A stretch of DNA of 64,000 bases from an uncultured Bacteroidales bacterium (GTDB lineage Bacteria > Bacteroidota > Bacteroidia > Bacteroidales > P3). Each line of letters opens with the position of its first letter. Positions within the stretch are counted from its first letter, which is position 1. The position numbers were made by a program, and so were the translations under genes. Positions 41,983-53,052 of this stretch are shown here, piece by piece. The stretch is taken from contig CALUNB010000002.1 in assembly GCA_944321885.1 (NCBI GenBank), positions 1-64,000 on the forward strand, written 5' to 3'. The notes under the pieces were generated by a model. That model was not told the DNA's origin, searched no databases, and was given only the letters and a program-made list of their open reading frames with translations.

Positions 41983-44568
41983 TCAAAGCGTGTCCGTTCC
42001 CGGCAACGCTTGCGTTTCTTCCGCCTTGGGGAGCACCGTGAAGGTCAAAACCTTCAGCTCCCCGTCGGCATCCACGTTCAAAGTATCCCCTTCATGGAAT
42101 TCACCCTTGACCATCCTTTCGGCCAACTCGTCTTCCACGTAATGTTCGATGCAACGGCGCAAGGGACGGGCGCCCAAATCGGGGTCCCAGCCTTTTTCCA
42201 TCAAGAACTCCTTGGCCTTCTCCGTCAGCTCCAGCCCCATGTCCATGCGGTCGAGGCGTTCCCGCAATTTGCGCAACTCGATATCGATGATTTTGAAAAT
42301 ATCGGACTTTCCCAGGTTGTTGAACACGATCACATCGTCGATACGGTTCAGGAACTCCGGCGCGAAATGCCGTTTGAGCGCCTTGTCGATGATACTCCGT
42401 GCCATTTCCTCCCGGGCTGCGTCCTTGGCTGCCGTCTGGAAGCCCACGCCTTGCCCGAATTCCCGGAGTTGCCGCGACCCCAGGTTGGAGGTCATGATGA
42501 TAATCGTATTCTTGAAATCCACCTTGCGACCCAAGCCGTCGGTCAACTGCCCGTCGTCCAGCACCTGCAACAACAGGTTGAAAATATCGGGATGGGCTTT
42601 CTCGATTTCATCGAACAACACGATGGAATAGGGTTTGCGGCGGACTTTTTCCGTCAGCTGGCCGCCGTCTTCATAGCCCACATAACCCGGAGGCGAACCG
42701 ATAAGACGCGACACATCGAATTTTTCCATGTACTCGCTCATGTCCACCCGGATCAAAGCCGAGTCAGAGTTGAACATGTATCGGGCCAAAATCTTGGTCA
42801 GGTAGGTCTTGCCCACCCCGGTCGGTCCCAAAAAGATGAAGCTCCCGATGGGCCGCGAAGGATCCTTCAGACCGGTGCGGTTCCGACGAATCGCCCTGAC
42901 CAATTTATGGATAGCTTCGTCCTGGCCGATTACCTGGGATTCCAAGACCTCTTCCATTTTCAAGAGTTGGGCTTTCTCGTCCTGGGCCACCTTTTGCAAA
43001 GGCACGCCCGACATCATCGAGACCACTTCCGTAATATCCTCTTCCGTGACCCAAGGCCGGTTCTCCTCGCTTTCCTGGACCCATTCCCGGTTGAGCCTTT
43101 CCACCTCTTCCTTGAGCGAACCCATCTCGTCGCGCAAGCGGGCCGCACGCTCGAACTCCTGCTGGCGGATGGCTTCCATCATCTCCTTCTTGGTCGCCTC
43201 GCTCTTGGCTTCCAGTTCCAAAAGGGATTGCGGCACGTCGCTTTGACGCAAATGGACCTTGGAACCGGCCTCGTCCAAAGCATCGATGGCCTTGTCGGGC
43301 AGAACCCGGTCGGTGACATAGCGTGTGGTCAAATCCACGCAGGCTCTCAAGGCCTCCTCGCTATACCTGACCACATGATGGTCCTCGTACTTGCTCCGGA
43401 TATTGTGCAGGATTTCCAAAGTCTCCTCGGGCGAAGTGGCTTCCACCAAAACTTTTTGGAAACGGCGCTCCAAGGCCCCGTCCTTCTCGATGCTCTGGCG
43501 GTATTCGTCCAAGGTCGTCGCCCCGATGCACTGGATTTCGCCCCTGGCCAAAGCCGGTTTGAACATGTTGGAAGCATCCAAGGCCCCGGCGGTGTTCCCC
43601 GCCCCCACAATCGTATGTATCTCGTCGATGAAGATGATGACCTCCGGATGCTTCTGCAACTCGTTGATGATGGCTTTCATCCTCTCCTCGAACTGCCCCC
43701 GGTACTTGGTCCCCGCCACCACCGAGGCGATATCCAAGGTCATAAGCCGCTTGTCCTTGAGCAAACGGGGAACCTTCTTGTCCGCAATCCGCTGTGCCAA
43801 GCCTTCGGCAATCGCCGACTTGCCCACGCCCGGGTCCCCGATCAGAATCGGGTTGTTCTTCTTGCGGCGGCACAGGATTTGGATAATCCGGTCCAATTCC
43901 TTCTCCCTGCCTACCACGGGATCGAGCAGTTGCCCGCGGGCGGCCTTGGTCAAATCCCGGCCGAAATTATCCAGAACCGGGGTATCGCTCTTGGCGTTGG
44001 CGGCCTTTACGGTGTCGGTACCCGCCGGGATGTTCCCCATGCGGGACCGGTCTTCATCCTCCCCGTACTCGTGCATCCCGATGCCTTCTTCCGAATTCTC
44101 AGGCGAAAGCTTGGAAGAAGCCGCCACCGAAGCCTGGACATAGGCATTCACATTATCATAGGTGACCCCCGCCGCATTGAGCAGGCTTCCGGCCAAACTG
44201 GCTTCGTTTTTCAAGATAGCCAACAAAGCATGCTCCGGTTCCACCTGGTCTTGTTTTAGCCGGAAACATTCCACTTGCATCAAACGGAGCATCCTGTCAA
44301 GTTGTCCGTTCACCGGCAAATGCCGATCCTTGTCTTCCGCCTCGCTGAAATCCCGGCGGGCAGGACGTACCGCCTCTTCTATTTTTTGACGCAACAGTTT
44401 GGGTTCCACACCCAAACGCATCATGATTTCCACCGCCTTGTTATCTTCCTGGCGCAACATACCCAAAAGCACATGCTCCACGCCCACATAGTCATTGCCC
44501 ATACGCATGGCTTCTTCCGTACTGTATTTCAGTATGGTTTTAAGTATTTCCGATGTATTGGTTTCCAT
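41983..44568 (-). CDS. clpC: ATP-dependent Clp protease ATP-binding subunit (ClpC type)
   Basis: ClpC is a Hsp100 unfoldase (861 aa) that feeds ClpP. It has two N-terminal Clp repeats (about 1-145), a first AAA with GDPGVGKSAIAEGLA (about 225), a UVR-containing middle segment (about 430-470) and a second AAA with GPTGVGKTYLTKILA (about 557). The start METNTSEILKTILKYS at 44568 has GGAAAAAT upstream; the longer reading has no family similarity. No clpP is adjacent. Confidence 0.95.
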   Translation of the reverse strand: METNTSEILKTILKYSTEEAMRMGNDYVGVEHVLLGMLRQEDNKAVEIMMRLGVEPKLLRQKIEEAVRPARRDFSEAEDKDRHLPVNGQLDRMLRLMQVECFRLKQDQVEPEHALLAILKNEASLAGSLLNAAGVTYDNVNAYVQASVAASSKLSPENSEEGIGMHEYGEDEDRSRMGNIPAGTDTVKAANAKSDTPVLDNFGRDLTKAARGQLLDPVVGREKELDRIIQILCRRKKNNPILIGDPGVGKSAIAEGLAQRIADKKVPRLLKDKRLMTLDIASVVAGTKYRGQFEERMKAIINELQKHPEVIIFIDEIHTIVGAGNTAGALDASNMFKPALARGEIQCIGATTLDEYRQSIEKDGALERRFQKVLVEATSPEETLEILHNIRSKYEDHHVVRYSEEALRACVDLTTRYVTDRVLPDKAIDALDEAGSKVHLRQSDVPQSLLELEAKSEATKKEMMEAIRQQEFERAARLRDEMGSLKEEVERLNREWVQESEENRPWVTEEDITEVVSMMSGVPLQKVAQDEKAQLLKMEEVLESQVIGQDEAIHKLVRAIRRNRTGLKDPSRPIGSFIFLGPTGVGKTYLTKILARYMFNSDSALIRVDMSEYMEKFDVSRLIGSPPGYVGYEDGGQLTEKVRRKPYSIVLFDEIEKAHPDIFNLLLQVLDDGQLTDGLGRKVDFKNTIIIMTSNLGSRQLREFGQGVGFQTAAKDAAREEMARSIIDKALKRHFAPEFLNRIDDVIVFNNLGKSDIFKIIDIELRKLRERLDRMDMGLELTEKAKEFLMEKGWDPDLGARPLRRCIEHYVEDELAERMVKGEFHEGDTLNVDADGELKVLTFTVLPKAEETQALPGTDTL

Positions 44569-44783
44569 ATTTTTCCTTTCCGATAGGGCCGAAGCCCGTT
44601 TCTCCTCCGGCCCGAAAAAAAATGCGGACCTTCGGATACAACAAATCCCGTGCCTTCGGGGAAACGGGCCTCCCGGCAACACGGAACCTGCCATTTTTAC
44701 AGTCCTTCCAGCATTCCCGGCCTTCGGATTTTCCCGGTCCGGAACTGCCTCCAAAAGGTTTCTCCTCGATTCCCCGGGAAGCC

Positions 44784-45242
44784 TCAATCCACGCCCCGTC
44801 TCCGCATTTGCAATTTGAAATCCTTCTCTTTCAAGCTTTCCCGCTTGTCGTACAGCTTCTTGCCCTTGGCCAAAGCGATGTCGAGCTTGGCCCGCCCGTT
44901 CTCATCGATAAAAAGGACCACAGGAATGATAGTCAAGCCTTTTTCCTTCACCTTGTCCTGCAACCGCCGCAGTTCCTTCTTGTTCAACAACAGCTTGCGG
45001 TCCCGGCGGGGTTGGTGGTTGAAAGCCGAACCATGGCTGTATTCGGCGATGTACATGTTCTTGATGAACAACTCGCCTTGGATGAACACGCAAAAAGCCT
45101 CGTTCACACTGGCTTTCCCCTCCCGGATAGACTTGATTTCGCTTCCGGAAAGCACCAGACCCGCCGTATAGCGGTCGATAAGGAAAAACTGGTACTCGGC
45201 TTTCTTGTTCTTTATGCGTACTTCCGACTTCAAACGAGGCAT
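44784..45242 (-). CDS. smpB: SsrA-binding protein
   Basis: SmpB (152 aa) brings tmRNA to stalled ribosomes. Family landmarks are [20 protein letters not shown] (about 14), [13 protein letters not shown] and the C-terminal [13 protein letters not shown] (about 131), the basic tail that enters the mRNA channel. It lies upstream of clpC, which may degrade tagged products. Confidence 0.96.
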   Translation of the reverse strand: MPRLKSEVRIKNKKAEYQFFLIDRYTAGLVLSGSEIKSIREGKASVNEAFCVFIQGELFIKNMYIAEYSHGSAFNHQPRRDRKLLLNKKELRRLQDKVKEKGLTIIPVVLFIDENGRAKLDIALAKGKKLYDKRESLKEKDFKLQMRRRGVD

Positions 45243-45270
45243 GGTTCAAACTTCTTGGCTTCCGTTTCCG

Positions 45271-45295
45271 GAAGCTGTTCAAAATTCATTGCAAT
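45271..45295. repeat. R1-like end on the phosphomannomutase stop codon
   Basis: GAAGCTGTTCAAAATTCATT then GCAAT resembles the R1 terminus. The stop codon (45286-45288) lies within it. No second end is seen. Confidence 0.5.
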
Positions 45296-46626
45296 AACAA
45301 CTCTTTGGCTTCGGCCAGCTTCTTTTCCAGCAAGGGCCGGGAATCGGCTTCCATGATCAAGCGCAGATAAGGCTCGGTATTGGAAGGCCGTACATTGAAC
45401 CACCAATGGCTGAACTCGATACGGTAACCGTCGAAGTCATAGAAAGCCTGAGGTTCTTCCTGGCGCGTGAAATGTTCCCGCAACCGCTCCATGGCCGCCT
45501 GCTTATCCTCGATCCGGAAATTCACCTCCCCGGAATTGGCATACGTCGCAATGCTGTCGATGACTTCCGAAACCGTCTTACCTTCTTTCTTAAAGCGCCC
45601 GAAAATCCCCAACAACAAACTGCATGCCATCAGGCCCGAATCGGAATAGTTGAAATCGCGGAAATAATAATGCCCGGCCAACTCGCCTCCGTAAATCCCG
45701 TCGATTTCCCGGAGTTTCAAGGCGGCATAAGCCCTTCCGACCCGCCACATCTCCATCGTCCCGCCCAAGGATTCCACATGGGCGCGGACAGCCTTCGAGG
45801 TCCTTATATCTTGCAAAACCTTGCCTTTCAAACCCTTCTCCTTCAAGAAGTATTCTCCCAAGACGGCAATCATCAAATCGGGCGAAATGAAACGGGATTT
45901 TTCGTCCACGAACATGACCCGGTCGGCATCCCCGTCGAAAATGACCCCGATATCGGCCTTGTTTTCCCGCACATGGTGCTGGAGGTCCTCGATATTGGCC
46001 GGTTCCAAGGGATTGGCTTCATGGTTGGGAAAAGTCCCGTCCAAGGTATCGTAAAGATAAACAGGCCGGTCCCCATACAAGGAATGTACGAAAACCGAAG
46101 CCATGCCGTTACTGCAATCCATCACGATACGTAAATCGGCCATGTCGTCCGAAATCCACTGTTTCTGGTAGCGCAGGTAATCTTCCCGCTTGTCAAAGGA
46201 TATAGTCTTTCCCTTGGTCGAAGCCGGGACCACCACCCTTTCCGCGAGCCAGCGTTCCAACTCGCCCAAGCCCGTATCATAGCCCACGGGCAGAGCCTGC
46301 GTTTTCGAAATCTTCAATCCATTGTATTCCTTCGGATTATGCGAAGCCGTAATCATAACGGAAGCATCAAACCCGAACTCGGCGGTAGCCCAGTACACCA
46401 TCGGGGTCGTGCAAATGCCCAAATCATAGACATCCGCACCGGCATCCTCCACGCCCTTGCAAAAGGCCGCATGGATTTCGGGCGAAGACAAACGCACATC
46501 CCGTCCCAGCAAGACCTTCCGGGTTCCCAAGAGCTCCGGAAGGAAATACCCGATTTTATAAACATCTTCCTGATTGAAATCCTGGTTGTAAATACCCCGG
46601 ATATCATATGCTTTGAATGCTCCCAT
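45286..46626 (-). CDS. Phosphomannomutase/phosphoglucomutase
   Basis: This alpha-D-phosphohexomutase (446 aa) interconverts sugar 1- and 6-phosphates. The four family motifs are present: phosphoserine loop ITASHNPKEYNG (about 94), metal site DGDADRVMF (about 237), sugar loop GGELAGHYYFRDF (about 312) and phosphate loop RPSNTEPYLRLI (about 411). A mannose-1-phosphate guanylyltransferase is at 51.9 kb, so mannose-6-phosphate to GDP-mannose is a likely route. TACTTTGG (46687-46694) may be a variant -7 box. Confidence 0.94.
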   Translation of the reverse strand: MGAFKAYDIRGIYNQDFNQEDVYKIGYFLPELLGTRKVLLGRDVRLSSPEIHAAFCKGVEDAGADVYDLGICTTPMVYWATAEFGFDASVMITASHNPKEYNGLKISKTQALPVGYDTGLGELERWLAERVVVPASTKGKTISFDKREDYLRYQKQWISDDMADLRIVMDCSNGMASVFVHSLYGDRPVYLYDTLDGTFPNHEANPLEPANIEDLQHHVRENKADIGVIFDGDADRVMFVDEKSRFISPDLMIAVLGEYFLKEKGLKGKVLQDIRTSKAVRAHVESLGGTMEMWRVGRAYAALKLREIDGIYGGELAGHYYFRDFNYSDSGLMACSLLLGIFGRFKKEGKTVSEVIDSIATYANSGEVNFRIEDKQAAMERLREHFTRQEEPQAFYDFDGYRIEFSHWWFNVRPSNTEPYLRLIMEADSRPLLEKKLAEAKELLLQ

Positions 46627-46750
46627 TTTTCCGTTTTTTTGGAATTCTTTTTCCGATTTGAAAGTTTCTGGATGTGGTTTGGATTGCCAAAGTACGCTCT
46701 CTGGATGGAGGCTCTGGCAAGCCTTCTTCTGTTTTCCAGCCAGCCTCTCC

Positions 46751-47449
46751 TTATGATTCCTTGCCCAGCTCCGTGCCTTCCAACAAATCCGGCCTTCTTT
46801 GCCGGGTTCGTTCCAAAGCCTTTTCGTAACGCCACTCGGCTTTCAAGCGGTCGTTCCCGCCCAAAAGCACTTCCGGTACCTTCCAACCTTTGTATTCCGG
46901 AGGCCGCGTATACACCGGGGGGGAGAGCAAACCGTCCTGGAAAGAATCGCTCAAGGCCGAGGTCTCATCGCCCAACACCCCGGGAATCAAGCGGACCACG
47001 GCATCGGTGATGACCGCCGCCGCCAATTCCCCGCCTGAAAGCACATAATCACCGATGGAAATCTCCCGCGTGACCAAATGCTCCCGGACCCTTTCGTCCA
47101 CACCCTTGTAGTGGCCGCACAAAATAATCAGGTTCCGGCAAAGCGAGAGGGAATTGGCCATCGGCTGGTCCAAACGCGGGGCGTCCGGAGAGGTGAAAAC
47201 GACCTCGTCGTACTCCCGTTCGGCCTTCAAGGCCGAGATGCAACGGTCGATAGGCTCTATGCTCATCACCATGCCCGCCCCTCCTCCGTAAGGGTAATCG
47301 TCCACCGATTTGTAACGGTTGGTCGCATAATCCCTCAGGTTGTGCAGTTCCAATTCCAGAAGCCCCTTTTTCCGGGCACGCTGCGGGATGGAATGTTCCA
47401 GGAATCCCGCGAACATTTCCGGAAAAAGGCTGATGATGTCGATTCTCAC
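46751..47449 (-). CDS. trmD: tRNA (guanine-N1)-methyltransferase
   Basis: TrmD methylates G37 of tRNAs reading CNN codons. The 232-residue protein has the knotted SPOUT fold with [14 protein letters not shown] (about 51), [15 protein letters not shown] (about 112) and [14 protein letters not shown] (about 133). It starts with GTG, in a GTGA overlap with the stop of the DUF349 gene, so the two are translationally coupled. Confidence 0.96.
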   Translation of the reverse strand: MRIDIISLFPEMFAGFLEHSIPQRARKKGLLELELHNLRDYATNRYKSVDDYPYGGGAGMVMSIEPIDRCISALKAEREYDEVVFTSPDAPRLDQPMANSLSLCRNLIILCGHYKGVDERVREHLVTREISIGDYVLSGGELAAAVITDAVVRLIPGVLGDETSALSDSFQDGLLSPPVYTRPPEYKGWKVPEVLLGGNDRLKAEWRYEKALERTRQRRPDLLEGTELGKES

Positions 47450-49452
47450 GCTTGCGGGTTTTCTTTCGGGGCGTCTTTCACCATTTTGAGCTTGGCCTCC
47501 AACAAGGCCAAATCTTCCTTGGCCTGCCGGATTTTGCGTTCAAACTCCCGCCGCAAGACATCCGAGCTCTTGGCCGAAGAAATGAAGCCCATGTTGTTTT
47601 CCCAAAGGCTGATATCGGCCCGCAATTTGACAATCCGGTTGTTCAGGGACGAAACATCCTTGCCCGACAAGCGGGAAGCGTCTTCCGGCGTCTGGATATC
47701 AGCGAAGTCTCGGTTCCTGCCCTCATGCCGGTAAGAACCGAAGGCCTTGAATTTTTCATCGATGGCCGAACGGAAATCGGCGTAAACCCGGTCTTTTTCC
47801 TTCATCGGGACATGGCCGATTCCGGTCCATCTCCGCTGCAAATCTTTCACGGCCTCCAACAAAGCGTCCCGGCTGTCCACCGCCAAGGCTTTCGCTTCTT
47901 CCACCAAGGCCTCCTTGGCCGCCAGATTGGCCGATTCAGAGCTACGCAACGAATCGTAATAAGCCGATTTTTTCTGGAAAAACTCGTCGCACGCAGCCCG
48001 GAAACGTTTCCAAATCTTGTCCGACAAACGGTAGGGTACCGGCCCGATTTCCTTCCATTGCTGCTGCAGCTTGAGCAAATCGGCGGTCGCCGCCTTGTAA
48101 TCGGTACGTTGATGGGCAATGTTCTCAGCCTGGGCGCACAAATCCACCTTCAAGTTGAAGTTGTTGGTCTGCTCATCCTTGAGTTTGCGGTAAAAATCCT
48201 TCTTGGCTTCGAAGAAAGCATTCAGACTAGCCCGGAAACGCTCCCAAATCGCATCGTTGTCCGCACGGGGCGCCCGACCTATGCTCTTCCAAAGCTTCAT
48301 CAGCTCTTCCACCTCGGCGGTACCGTCGTTCCAAGCCTTGGCTGTCGTCCGGGTTTCGGCCAGCAAAGCTTCCGCCTTCCCGCAAAGGGCCTGCTTGGCC
48401 AGGAGATTCTGCTCGAGCTCGGCCTGCATCTTGTCGTAATAGTCCTTGCGTTTCTGGGCGATGGCATCCGAAGCGGCCTTGAACCTCTCCCAGATTTCGT
48501 CCTTCTTCTCGACCACCACCGGCCCGATTTCTTTCCAACGATCATGCAACTCATGCAATTCCTTGGAAGCCTTGCTGATGGATTCTTCCATCAAGAGGCT
48601 TTCAGCCTTCTCGCAAAGCTGGAGCTTTTCTTCGAGGTTCTTCTTGTAGTCCAGTTCGCGCAATTCGTTGTTGATCCGGACCTTGTCAAAGAACTTCTCG
48701 ACCAGGAAATGATAGCTCTGCCAAAGGTTGTTCGATTCGGCCCGGGCAATGGGCTTGATTTCCCTCCAAGTTTCGGTCAATTTGTTGAAATCGTCGTAGG
48801 TCTGTTTCAGAGGCTTGTCTTCCTCAATCAATTTCTTGAGTTCCTCCAACAAAGCCTGCTTTTTTTGCAAATTGGCCGCCATCAGCTTCTCCAACTCTTC
48901 CCGCTTGTGCTGGTGGTAGTCCCGGATTTTCTGGCTTACAGCCACAAAACGTTCTTCCCACGTATCCGAAAAACGAAAATCGATTTTATTGCCGCCTTCC
49001 GCCAGGAATTTGTCCAAAGCCGCTTTCTTGACTTCCCCCGTCTTTTCCTTGTATTTGAGGCGAAGCAAGGCCACCATGTTCTTGGAATCCTCCAATTCCT
49101 CCTTGGCATAAAGCTGCTCCAAGCGTTCCACGATTTGCTCCCTGTCCAGACGGGAAAGCTCCTGGACTTCCTCCTCGCTCAATTCCTTGTTCTTCCCGCT
49201 TGGTTCCGGAAGCACGGCGTCCGAATGGGATTCCTCAGCCTCCCGTTCTTCTTCCGCTTCGGCGGCTTCCTCGCGTTGCCGGGCGGCAATCTTTTCCAAC
49301 TGGTTCAAATTCACCTTTTCTTCTGCCGTTTCCGAAGAAGCCTCGATTCCAGCTTCTTCCACCCCGGCAGCCAGGGTCGTTTCGTTCTTTTCCAAGTTTT
49401 CCACTTCCGTCTCCCCGGACAATACCGGGCTTTCGTTTTTCTGATCGTTCAT
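47446..49452 (-). CDS. DUF349 repeat protein
   Basis: The protein (668 aa) is very rich in Glu and Lys and contains about six DUF349 helical repeats (about 150-640), each with a W-K-E-I-G-P-V core such as [19 protein letters not shown] and an F-F-x-KK-x-FY start. The N-terminal 140 residues are acidic and probably disordered. DUF349 proteins are widespread in Bacteroidetes without established biochemistry. It overlaps trmD by 4 bp. Confidence 0.9.
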   Translation of the reverse strand: MNDQKNESPVLSGETEVENLEKNETTLAAGVEEAGIEASSETAEEKVNLNQLEKIAARQREEAAEAEEEREAEESHSDAVLPEPSGKNKELSEEEVQELSRLDREQIVERLEQLYAKEELEDSKNMVALLRLKYKEKTGEVKKAALDKFLAEGGNKIDFRFSDTWEERFVAVSQKIRDYHQHKREELEKLMAANLQKKQALLEELKKLIEEDKPLKQTYDDFNKLTETWREIKPIARAESNNLWQSYHFLVEKFFDKVRINNELRELDYKKNLEEKLQLCEKAESLLMEESISKASKELHELHDRWKEIGPVVVEKKDEIWERFKAASDAIAQKRKDYYDKMQAELEQNLLAKQALCGKAEALLAETRTTAKAWNDGTAEVEELMKLWKSIGRAPRADNDAIWERFRASLNAFFEAKKDFYRKLKDEQTNNFNLKVDLCAQAENIAHQRTDYKAATADLLKLQQQWKEIGPVPYRLSDKIWKRFRAACDEFFQKKSAYYDSLRSSESANLAAKEALVEEAKALAVDSRDALLEAVKDLQRRWTGIGHVPMKEKDRVYADFRSAIDEKFKAFGSYRHEGRNRDFADIQTPEDASRLSGKDVSSLNNRIVKLRADISLWENNMGFISSAKSSDVLRREFERKIRQAKEDLALLEAKLKMVKDAPKENPQA

Positions 49453-49606
49453 GGGATTTCCATTTTCAGAGGATCATCTCCTGCGGCTCCGGATTGCGGA
49501 CAGTTCCGTTTCCGGTCCCAGCTCCTTGGTCCTCCTGTTTTTTTCTTTCCCGGGAACCGGTGAAAAACCAGTTTCCCGTGTTCCCGGGCATTTTTCATTG
49601 TCAAAA

Positions 49607-51832
49607 TCATTCAGCCGGGACAGCGGCAGCCTCGGAAGCTGCTTCCGGAAGGACGGTTTCCGGAACCTCTTCCACCGGAGCCTGCGGCCTTTCCTTGACC
49701 AAAGTCAACTCATCGATCAAATTGGTCGCACCGGCATACTTGTCGATGATGAAAAGCACGTAACGGGCATCCACCACGATGGTACGTTGCAGCATGGGTT
49801 CGAAATAGATGTCCCCGCTCATGGCTTCCCAGTTACCGTCGAAAGCCAGACCGATAAGCTCACCCTTGGCATTGATGACCGGGCTTCCCGAATTACCACC
49901 TGTAATGTCGTTGGTGGTCAAGAAGCAGGTTACCAAGGTGCTGTCCCCATACTGGCCGTAATCCTTCTTCAGGTACAAATCCTTCAAACCTTGGGGAACG
50001 ATGAAGTCGGGATTCTGGGGATCTTCCTTCTCCATGACCCCTTCAATCGTGGTCGCGAAATCATAATGAACCGCATCCGCCGGCTTGTAATCCTTCACTT
50101 GACCGTAAGAAACCCGCATCGTGAGGTTGGCATCCGGGGCATAAGCCTTGCCAGGATTCATTTCGCGGATACCCTTCACGAACAAACGCATGTTCTTGGC
50201 CAAACTTTCGTTGGCTTCTTTGATCTGCGGCTCCTGCGCCAAGCTGGAGGCAGAACTCAAGATACCCCCTACCAAAGCGAAAGCCGGATCCTTCTGAAGC
50301 TTCTTCAAATCGGGTTTGAGCAGGAAAGCGGCCAAGCTTGCACTGTCGCGCAAAACGGACTTGCTCATGATTTCATCGCTGATGGCATCGAAATCCCCTT
50401 TTTTCTTGGAAACCATCTTCAAGAAGGATTCCGGTTGGTAAGCCTGGTCGATGTCTTGATGATACATACGCAACATGGCAGACACCATATCCCGGTTCAC
50501 CCCGAAATCGAAATCCTTGTACAAGGCGGGCAAACGTTCCAGCAAAGAAGCGGACAAGGTTTGCACTTGCCCGGCATCCCCTCTTTCCAAAGCCGCATAC
50601 AAAGGCTGGAGGTAACGGGTATAAGCCAAGACTTGAGGTCCGAAAACAGCTTCACGCAAATAGATGTTCAAAGTCGCCGTGGCCGGGGAAAGAACCCCGT
50701 AAGCCTTTTCCAGATTGCTCAACACATTGGCGTACTCCGGTTTGCCGGCAGCCCAGGCGGCGAAATCCCGCTCGATGGCCCGTTTCTTTTCCACCACATG
50801 GTTGCGCTTCAACTGCTTGCCTTGGCCGATATAGTATTTCCAATAGTTGGCCACCGAAGCATAGATGGAAGCGTATTGGATACGTACCGTGGGGTCGGCA
50901 TCCATATGCTGGTCCAAGATATCCAGTTTGGCCTGACGGGTCTTCACCACCGCCGGGGCGATATAATCGATAATCTGTTCCACGCCCCAGGACGGCAGGA
51001 AACGTTCGGTGGAACCGGGATAACCCATGATCATCGCGTAATCGTCCTGCTGTACGCCGGCAATGGAAACCGGCAAATAATGCTTGGGCTTCAACGGCAC
51101 ATTTTTTTCGCTGTACTCGGCAGGTTTCCCGTCGGGCGACATATAGACACGGAAGACCGAGAAGTCGCAGGTATGGCGCGGCCACATCCAGTTGTCGGCA
51201 TCAGCCCCGTACTTGCCGATGGAGCTGGGCGGTGCCCCCACCAGACGGACGTCCTTGTATTGTTCATACACCAAAAGGTAAAACTCGTTCCCTTCGAAAT
51301 AGCTCTTCATGTGAACCAGGTAACGGCCATCCTCGCTGGCTTCTTCTACCAACTGCTTGCGGACCTTGTCAATGGCTTCGTTACGTTCCGCTTCACTCAT
51401 ACCGTCGTTCAAAGCTGCCAGCACTTTTTGGCTCACGTCTTCCATGCGGACCAGGAACTTCACGGTCAAACCCGGGCAGGGCAATTCTTCCGCCTTGGAT
51501 TTGGCCCAGAAACCGTTGGTCAGGTAATCGTGTTCGGTAGAGCTATGGTATTGGATCTGCCCGTAGCCGCAATGGTGGTTGGTGAACAAAAGGCCTTCGG
51601 GGGAAACGATTTCACCCGTGCAACCTTCCCCGAACTGGACAATCGCATCCTTCAACGAAGAATGGTTGATGTCGTAGATGTCCTGGGCGGACAGTTGCAA
51701 CCCCAATTCGTGCATCTGCCCGATATTGAGCTTTTGGATTAGGAAAGGCAACCACATGCCTTCGTCCGCTTTCAACTTGAAAGGGACAAGTGCGCACAAA
51801 GCCGCGCACAAGCTTACAAGAGTTTTCTTCAT
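49607..51832 (-). CDS. S46 family dipeptidyl-peptidase, DPP7-like
   Basis: This exported serine exopeptidase (741 aa, signal peptide about 1-22) removes dipeptides from peptide N termini. The chymotrypsin-like triad is visible: His in LLFTNHHCGYGQI (about 84), Asp in the WMWPRHTCDFSVF region (about 225) and Ser in GGNSGSPVINAKGE (about 650). Family work places the specificity residue 18 after the serine, Gly in DPP7 (hydrophobic) and Arg in DPP11 (acidic). Here it is the Gly of FDGN, so DPP7-like specificity is inferred. Gut Bacteroidales use such enzymes to feed on peptides. Confidence 0.93.
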   Translation of the reverse strand: MKKTLVSLCAALCALVPFKLKADEGMWLPFLIQKLNIGQMHELGLQLSAQDIYDINHSSLKDAIVQFGEGCTGEIVSPEGLLFTNHHCGYGQIQYHSSTEHDYLTNGFWAKSKAEELPCPGLTVKFLVRMEDVSQKVLAALNDGMSEAERNEAIDKVRKQLVEEASEDGRYLVHMKSYFEGNEFYLLVYEQYKDVRLVGAPPSSIGKYGADADNWMWPRHTCDFSVFRVYMSPDGKPAEYSEKNVPLKPKHYLPVSIAGVQQDDYAMIMGYPGSTERFLPSWGVEQIIDYIAPAVVKTRQAKLDILDQHMDADPTVRIQYASIYASVANYWKYYIGQGKQLKRNHVVEKKRAIERDFAAWAAGKPEYANVLSNLEKAYGVLSPATATLNIYLREAVFGPQVLAYTRYLQPLYAALERGDAGQVQTLSASLLERLPALYKDFDFGVNRDMVSAMLRMYHQDIDQAYQPESFLKMVSKKKGDFDAISDEIMSKSVLRDSASLAAFLLKPDLKKLQKDPAFALVGGILSSASSLAQEPQIKEANESLAKNMRLFVKGIREMNPGKAYAPDANLTMRVSYGQVKDYKPADAVHYDFATTIEGVMEKEDPQNPDFIVPQGLKDLYLKKDYGQYGDSTLVTCFLTTNDITGGNSGSPVINAKGELIGLAFDGNWEAMSGDIYFEPMLQRTIVVDARYVLFIIDKYAGATNLIDELTLVKERPQAPVEEVPETVLPEAASEAAAVPAE

Positions 51833-51872
51833 ATACTTGTTCGTTTTTTCCTATTTATTCCTATGCTTGGAC

Positions 51873-52964
51873 CTATACGTATTTTTCTCCTTTTTCGGCG
51901 GCGATATCGCCGACAATCTGACGCAGCAGCTGTTCCTGGTCCCTGCGGCAAACCAAGAGGCAATCCCGGTTCTCGACCACGATGAAGTCCTCCAACCCCT
52001 GGAGCACCACCAATTTCTCTTTCGGCATATCCACGAGGCAGTTCCGGGTATCGTAAAGCATGACATTCTTCCCTATCACCGCGTTATGGTGCTTGTCCTT
52101 GGGACGGAACTCGTACAAGGCATTCCAGGTTCCCACGTCGCTCCATCCGAAATCAGCCGCCATCACATACACGTTCTTGGCCTTTTCCATGACCCCGTAA
52201 TCAATCGAGATGCTCTTGCAAACCAGATACACTTTTTCTATGTAATCCTTTTCCAAAGGAGTCCCGTACATGCCCACACCCCCGGCGAACAATTCGTCGA
52301 TTTCCGGAAGGAAAAGCTTGAAGGCCCGCATCGAACTACGGAGCGACCAAATGAAGATACCTGCGTTCCAAAGGAACTCCCCGCTTTGCACGAAAGTCCG
52401 TGCCATTTCCAATCCCGGCTTTTCGGTAAAAAGTTTCACTTTCTTGATGAAAGGGTTGCTGGCGCAGACCTCGTCGGAATCGAACTGGATGTAGCCGTAT
52501 CCCGTGTTCGGATACGAAGGCCGGATTCCCAAGGTGATGAGCCAATCCTGGTTGCTTGCCGCCTCGGCCGCCTCATGGATTACACGGTTGAACACATCCT
52601 GTTTGAGGACCACATGGTCCGCCGGCGCCACCACGACGGTCGCATCGGGATTCAAGGCATGGATACGGTAATTGGCATAAGCGATGCAAGGAGCCGTATT
52701 CTTCCGGTGCGGTTCGCACAAAACCCGGGAAGGAGGCAATTCCGGAAGTTGGCGCAAAACCAAGTCGCGATAAGCCAAACCCGTCACGACAAACACATTC
52801 TCCACCGGACAAAAATCCTTGAAACGGTCAAAGGTTTGCTGGAGCATGGTCCGACCCGTCCCCATCACATCGATGAATTGCTTGGGACAAGCGGAAGTGC
52901 TCATCGGCCAGAAACGCGTCCCCACGCCTCCAGCCATAATAACCACATAATAGTCTTTGTTCAT
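51873..52964 (-). CDS. Mannose-1-phosphate guanylyltransferase
   Basis: This enzyme (363 aa) makes GDP-mannose from mannose-1-phosphate and GTP. The nucleotidyltransferase signature is VIMAGGVGTRFWPMSTSACPKQF (start of protein, within the first 30 residues). VVAPADHVV (about 103) and the C-terminal FGWSDVGTWNALYE (about 265) are also typical. The ATG at 52964 has GAGGAA upstream and lies after the promoter box at 52989-52996; a farther ATG would fall inside that box. With the phosphomannomutase at 45.3 kb it forms a GDP-mannose pathway. Confidence 0.94.
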   Translation of the reverse strand: MNKDYYVVIMAGGVGTRFWPMSTSACPKQFIDVMGTGRTMLQQTFDRFKDFCPVENVFVVTGLAYRDLVLRQLPELPPSRVLCEPHRKNTAPCIAYANYRIHALNPDATVVVAPADHVVLKQDVFNRVIHEAAEAASNQDWLITLGIRPSYPNTGYGYIQFDSDEVCASNPFIKKVKLFTEKPGLEMARTFVQSGEFLWNAGIFIWSLRSSMRAFKLFLPEIDELFAGGVGMYGTPLEKDYIEKVYLVCKSISIDYGVMEKAKNVYVMAADFGWSDVGTWNALYEFRPKDKHHNAVIGKNVMLYDTRNCLVDMPKEKLVVLQGLEDFIVVENRDCLLVCRRDQEQLLRQIVGDIAAEKGEKYV

Positions 52965-52988
52965 TTCCTCGTCGTTTTGCGCGGACGG

Positions 52989-52996
52989 CAAAGATA
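52989..52996 (-). promoter_or_regulatory. Promoter -7 box of the guanylyltransferase
   Basis: On the minus strand TATCTTTG ends 24 nt before the ATG. Confidence 0.72.
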
Positions 52997-53052
52997 AGAC
53001 TTATTACGAATATACATAGGCTGCACGCCTGGAGGAACGATGGCTGGACTAA